From Flavivirga aquimarina (GTDB lineage: Bacteria > Bacteroidota > Bacteroidia > Flavobacteriales > Flavobacteriaceae), in contig NZ_JAUOEK010000120.1 in NCBI RefSeq assembly GCF_030540835.1, positions 62,001 through 126,000 of the forward strand: 64,000 bases of DNA. Direction: 5' to 3'. The notes beneath the pieces were generated by a model. That model had not been told where the DNA came from, ran no database searches, and saw only the letters and a list, made by a program, of their open reading frames with translations. Below are positions 60,708 through 64,000 of the stretch, in pieces. Both the position numbers and the translations under genes were made by a program. The stretch's first letter is position 1, and every line of letters starts with the position of its first letter.

Positions 60708-62102
60708 TTAAGTTTCCGGTTGTTTATTTAATTTTATCTGGACGTAAAACCCACAATGTTTCAGATTAGAAAAGCTGATTGCCTTACATTTGTATTTATG
60801 CAACAGGTTAATAGCTGTTGCTACTTCATACTCCTTATAATTAAAGGCCCTGTGACTAAAACTAGCGCCTGGATATAATTGTTTTAAAAATTCTTCTTCG
60901 AATTCTTGAGATCTTATCCCCGATAGTTTTAACTCTATGATGAAGTGATCGACCCCTTCCTCTAATTGCCTTATAATGATATCCAAGGCATTGCATTGTG
61001 TAGCGTTTTTAATAAAAAACAACAGTGTAGAAATAAGATCAACGGCTAGCAACAGAGGAATTCCTGACCCTCGAAGCGGTACATGCTTCTTTTTTTCAAC
61101 ATTTAACTTAACACCTTCTCTTTCTAAAGTGTTTTTAATACCATCTATAAGATCATTAATTTGAAAGTTTTCGAAAGAAACAGACCTTACTTCTATTTTA
61201 CTTTTTTGATATTGTATAACATGTGTAATCCATAAATCAAAATGTTTAAATAAGGTAATATTAGCAGGTTTAAGGGGCGCCAAATTGTTTTTGATCTTTT
61301 TTATAATCTGTATTTGCTCTTTAAAGGCATTTTCTAAAGACATCTGGAAAGTATGCTCAACCTCTTTGCTTTTCTCTTTAGCCAATAGGAGTGTTTGCAT
61401 GTACTTGCGCATATACCAAATTAACAGACCTATTATTAACCCTATAAAAATTATAATGATTACTGTTTTTTCAAAGGCAATTTCTATTGGTCGTAATCTT
61501 TCATAGAAGTTGTTTAATTCCAGATCCATACCCAATGTTCCTATAAATTGTCCGTTAGAATCGTAAAAAGGCGCATAACCACTAATAAAAACACCCCATT
61601 CATCTGTATAAACATCCGATACGATACTTCTTTGCTCCTTTAATGCTTTTAAAAGCGCAGGTGCAGGACCTTTATATTCGTCCATTAATGCAGGTGGCAA
61701 ATCTGGAAACCCATCATTATCGTTATCGTTTTGCGGGCTGGGGTTAAGTACAAAATATACTTTATCGTCAATAAGAATCGTAGTGTATATATAGCGTATA
61801 TCTTTAGCTACTTTTCTAATTTTCTCCAAAGGTGCAATCTGTGATATATACAGGGAATCCTCCCTTTTCGAGTCTTTATTAAATAGTGGATGCAGATCGC
61901 CATCTATGGTAGTTGCAGCAGCAGAAACATTAGATAATAAACCTATTTTTATTTCTTTCTCTAAAGATTCTACAGATTTAATATATAACAAATAGGTAGA
62001 AAAAAACACAAGTGCTATTACAATAAATGCGGTTATTATTGCTTCTATTCTTGGCGTTATAGAATTACCGTTTATATTTAATTTAATTTTTCTCATAAGC
62101 AT
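60708..62102 (-). CDS. Cache/PDC membrane sensor with degenerate kinase-like tail
   Basis: A 464-residue inner-membrane protein with helix 1 at about 20-42, an extracytoplasmic PDC/dCache-like domain (about 45-208: IRYIYTTILIDDKVYFVLNP, then GVFISGYAPFYDSNGQFIGT, then LGMDLE) and helix 2 at about 212-230. A cytoplasmic region (250-464) has the outline of a dimerisation helix plus HATPase fold (VDLISTLLFFIKNATQ, EYEVATAINLLHKY). It lacks a convincing phospho-acceptor His and the Gly-rich ATP lid. The PDC part includes a Ca-loop-like NDNDNDGFPD (126-135). Probably it binds a small ligand and signals by contact rather than phosphotransfer. No response regulator is nearby. Confidence 0.72.
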   Translation of the reverse strand: MLMRKIKLNINGNSITPRIEAIITAFIVIALVFFSTYLLYIKSVESLEKEIKIGLLSNVSAAATTIDGDLHPLFNKDSKREDSLYISQIAPLEKIRKVAKDIRYIYTTILIDDKVYFVLNPSPQNDNDNDGFPDLPPALMDEYKGPAPALLKALKEQRSIVSDVYTDEWGVFISGYAPFYDSNGQFIGTLGMDLELNNFYERLRPIEIAFEKTVIIIIFIGLIIGLLIWYMRKYMQTLLLAKEKSKEVEHTFQMSLENAFKEQIQIIKKIKNNLAPLKPANITLFKHFDLWITHVIQYQKSKIEVRSVSFENFQINDLIDGIKNTLEREGVKLNVEKKKHVPLRGSGIPLLLAVDLISTLLFFIKNATQCNALDIIIRQLEEGVDHFIIELKLSGIRSQEFEEEFLKQLYPGASFSHRAFNYKEYEVATAINLLHKYKCKAISFSNLKHCGFYVQIKLNKQPET

Positions 62103-62231
62103 ATTTCACATTAATATAGCTTGGGTTATCTGTCCTTGATGCAATAAATAATTCAGTTTAACTTTATACCCTGTCCTGGGTTTATCTGCCTACAAATGGT
62201 AATAGTGGTTTCAGGACATTTTTATTATTAT
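62103..62231. other. Spacer between channel and sensor genes
   Basis: 129 nt without an ORF. It could hold a secondary promoter for the sensor-MFS pair, but I find no TAnnTTTG on the minus strand and no strong hairpin. Confidence 0.35.
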
Positions 62232-63302
62232 CTATCCAAAAAATATAACCGCCTGAATTATATTGATTAACAGAAAACCGCAAGGAAAGAGGTATTTGCA
62301 GTATCCCATTAGCTTCTGGTTACTTATTTTTTTACTTTTAGCTGCTATGGAATGCCCCAGTATTATAATGAGTATACTTATGAAAATACTTAGGTATCCT
62401 ATAGTAATCAAGGACTCGATAAAAGTACTGTAGGGAAGATTGGGCAGAATATTGGATGTGTGAAAATTAAATGCCACAACAGTAAGCATAAGGGTAAAAT
62501 TAGTTGCTAACTGATCTGATAAATCCGGTATCCAAAAAACGGACCAGGAAATAGAAATAATAAGAAAAAGGGGAAATATGAATTGCCATAAATAATACCT
62601 GATTTTTCTTTTAGCATTAATTTCTATATTATATCTGGAAAATTCGACAGGTCTACCATCTGTGCTTAAATGTGAATATTCTTTTTTGCTTACATATTTC
62701 CGTTCGTTGTATATTAACCATTCTTCGGGCATCTCTTTATTTATAGAGATTATGGCATCGTTACTTCTCTCAAATACAAGGGATTTATCATCATAAGAAA
62801 AAGCCTCTAGCTGAATGGAAAAGCATTGTCTGTCGAATGGAAACTTTTTAAAATCCATAGACGTTGTAAAAACAGCATTAAATCGTTCGTTATAGGTTAC
62901 ATTTCCGTCCGGTCTGATAATAAGCTGTTTGTTGACCGTATTTCTTTTTCCAACCACATTAATAAACTCGAAAGCAGGAACCCATATTTCTTTGCCGATT
63001 TTTTCGTCTGCAACCTGGTTTTCGTAAATAATTTTGTTAGAGTTCTTTTTTTTGACAATGTTTCTTTCGTCGAACCAACTCGCAACAAAATAGCCATCAA
63101 TCGTATAGGTTTCATTTAGTGTATTAATACCATATATTTTATTAATTTGAATTTTAGGGGTAATCTTTACAGGTTGTATGCTATCCCCATAATGGGTTTC
63201 TCCATCTTGCTTTTTAGCTGACAAAACCACTCCGTTATAATTCTCATAAAAACAAAAAGAATTACTCAATAATAAGGTTAAATATATGCCTAGGTACATC
63301 AT
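62232..63302 (-). CDS. Pentameric ligand-gated ion channel (Cys-loop receptor homologue)
   Basis: A 356-residue channel subunit. An N-terminal signal (about 1-17) leads to the beta-sandwich ligand-binding domain (about 45-235) with family landmarks YFVASWFDERN (WxDxR, 76-80), IWVPAFEFIN, DGNVTYNERFNAVFTTSMDF and FPFDRQ (154-159). The first Cys of the eukaryotic Cys loop is missing, as in other bacterial members. Four membrane helices follow: M1 about 236-257, pore-lining M2 about 262-282 with ILPNLPYSTF after it (compare the LPKTPYMTY of GLIC), M3 about 292-316, M4 about 333-354. Homologues are gated by protons, amines or GABA. It starts 2 nt after the glutamate decarboxylase stop. Confidence 0.92.
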   Translation of the reverse strand: MMYLGIYLTLLLSNSFCFYENYNGVVLSAKKQDGETHYGDSIQPVKITPKIQINKIYGINTLNETYTIDGYFVASWFDERNIVKKKNSNKIIYENQVADEKIGKEIWVPAFEFINVVGKRNTVNKQLIIRPDGNVTYNERFNAVFTTSMDFKKFPFDRQCFSIQLEAFSYDDKSLVFERSNDAIISINKEMPEEWLIYNERKYVSKKEYSHLSTDGRPVEFSRYNIEINAKRKIRYYLWQFIFPLFLIISISWSVFWIPDLSDQLATNFTLMLTVVAFNFHTSNILPNLPYSTFIESLITIGYLSIFISILIIILGHSIAAKSKKISNQKLMGYCKYLFPCGFLLINIIQAVIFFG

Positions 63303-63304
63303 GA

Positions 63305-64000
63305 TTAACTAATTGGTTTACCGTCAATAACAAGGGTTGCATAGCACTCAAAAAGATCATTGACCAATTGAACAAGAAAAAACTCTTTCATATCGTTGCG
63401 TACCACAATTCGCATAACTGTAATATCCATTTTACCTGAAAGCTTGTAATATGGAAGCATCCATTTTTTCTCTCGCAACAATTGTGTAAACTTGTTTATA
63501 TCAACCTGTATCGGTTCTTTAAATTTGAATACAACAACAGGAATTTTACCATCAGAAAGTACTTCGAACACCCCATGCCTTGTTAATAATTGAGTCAAGA
63601 ATTTTGTATTTGCCATGCATTGCTCAATGATTTTCCTATAGCCTCCGAAACCGTAATGAAGAAAATTGAAATATTGTGCAAGGACTAATGAAAATGATCT
63701 TGAAAAGTTTACTGTAAATGAATCTGAAACGCCGCAAAGGTAACTGGACTTAATGTTTAATTCTGAATGGAAATAGCGTTTATCTCTAAACAACAACCAC
63801 CCTAGCCCAGGATAAACCAATCCGAATTTATGCCCGGATAAATTAATGGATCGCACAAGAGAACATTCAAAATCCCACATACCATAATCTGATGCATCCA
63901 AAAAAGGCACAACAAAACCACCTATAGCGGCATCTATGTGTATCCCTACATCCCAGTTATTATCCTTGTTAATTTTTTCCAGCCTTTCATTTAAAATATT
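63305..64000 (-). CDS. gadB: Glutamate decarboxylase, PLP-dependent (C-terminal part; cut by window end)
   Basis: The frame is open from the window edge to the TAA at 63307-63305, so the gene begins beyond 64000; an internal Met at 63910 is not the start. Visible: WDVGIHIDAAIGGFVVPF (PLP-binding Asp), WDFECSLVRSINLSGHKFGL with the PLP Lys in SGHK, VYPGLGWLLFRD, and the C-terminal domain. SINxSGHKxGLVYPGxGW is specific to the GadA/GadB group of group II decarboxylases, which turn glutamate into GABA using a proton. The C-terminal regulatory motif of E. coli GadB is not obvious. It is co-transcribed with the ion channel. Confidence 0.9.
   Translation of the reverse strand, partial: NILNERLEKINKDNNWDVGIHIDAAIGGFVVPFLDASDYGMWDFECSLVRSINLSGHKFGLVYPGLGWLLFRDKRYFHSELNIKSSYLCGVSDSFTVNFSRSFSLVLAQYFNFLHYGFGGYRKIIEQCMANTKFLTQLLTRHGVFEVLSDGKIPVVVFKFKEPIQVDINKFTQLLREKKWMLPYYKLSGKMDITVMRIVVRNDMKEFFLVQLVNDLFECYATLVIDGKPIS

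Noticed and set aside
62800-63120. Plus-strand 97-codon and minus-strand 72-codon alternative frames in the ion channel gene
   Set aside because: Both are out of frame with a channel gene whose landmarks continue unbroken from 63302 to 62232.
63305-63910. A complete 201-residue gene starting at the Met at 63910
   Set aside because: The frame is open and clearly homologous to glutamate decarboxylase upstream of that Met to the window end, so the gene is truncated by the window, not short.
52925-64000. Extracellular contractile injection system or phage island
   Set aside because: The enzyme mix is suggestive, but no tail tube, sheath, baseplate, VgrG, integrase or attachment repeats are present in the window.
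1-64000. CRISPR arrays, tRNA or rRNA genes, insertion sequences
   Set aside because: I saw no regularly spaced direct repeats, cloverleaf sequences, rRNA-like stretches or transposase motifs.

Overview
The window comes from a low-GC member of the Bacteroidota, almost certainly a flavobacterium. The signs are: TonB-dependent receptors with CarboxypepD_reg-type N-termini, two secreted proteins ending in type IX secretion (T9SS type A) sorting domains, Bacteroidota-style promoters (TTG/TTTG, about 19-21 nt, TAnnTTTG), LytTR/LytS-type signalling with 2TM domains, and flavobacterial housekeeping genes (guaB, pyrD, lpxD, topB, pepT). I saw no tRNA, rRNA, CRISPR array, transposase or integrase.

Layout. 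1-3.7 kb: the 5' end of guaB, a small secreted protein and a large outer-membrane barrel protein. 4.0-11.0 kb: an iron/haem-type uptake locus made of a DUF4856 lipoprotein, an imelysin, an HTTM membrane protein, a FecA-like receptor and a haem-binding CxxCH protein. Its first promoter is bracketed by two copies of one palindrome. 11-17.5 kb: HMG-CoA lyase, two T9SS cargo proteins (a spondin-domain protein and an M43-like metalloprotease), pyrD and pepT. 17.5-23 kb: an ORF remnant, an ECF sigma factor with small partner proteins, a TerB/LETM1-like protein, a Crp/Fnr regulator, an AhpD-like protein and lpxD. 23-27.4 kb: a LytTR/LytS two-component operon with 2TM proteins, and a TonB. 27.7-34.5 kb: MarR and an S41 peptidase, a TonB-dependent receptor, NDH-2, and an ECF sigma factor with a membrane partner. 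34.5-45 kb: RluE-type pseudouridine synthase, GNAT and BKACE genes, topB, a fibrinogen-like surface protein, a Gfo/Idh oxidoreductase, PlsC, a CoA-type NUDIX enzyme, a cyclophilin lipoprotein and a TRIC channel. 45-51.2 kb: a conserved RDD / SpoIIM-DUF4129-DUF4350-MoxR-DUF58 cluster. 51.3-52.9 kb: divergent dps and oxyR.

The accessory part runs from 52.9 kb to the end. At least ten genes lie on the minus strand. In transcription order they are: a glutamate decarboxylase (cut by the window end), a pentameric ligand-gated ion channel starting 2 nt after it, a Cache/PDC membrane sensor with a degenerate kinase-like tail, an MFS transporter, a long helical protein, a CDA-fold deaminase-like protein, a trypsin-like protease without a signal peptide, a small unknown protein, a nitrilase-like protein with a huge acidic insert, and a protein with an amidoligase-like GFEYEF / LEIGFPP pattern. 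A GABA-producing enzyme next to a homologue of GABA/amine-gated channels suggests a chemical-signalling module. The genes after it look like an uncharacterised effector, modification or conflict cassette. This is the strongest candidate for an undescribed system here.

Regulation can be read in several places: the double palindrome at the iron locus, a palindrome overlapping the marR promoter, a palindrome overlapping the promoter of the AhpD-like gene just after a Crp/Fnr gene, and several terminator hairpins. Non-coding oddities include a tandem duplication of the cyclophilin gene's 3' end, two arrays of a 7-bp CAGTNNN repeat, and long inverted repeats sharing a GTCTAAA core.
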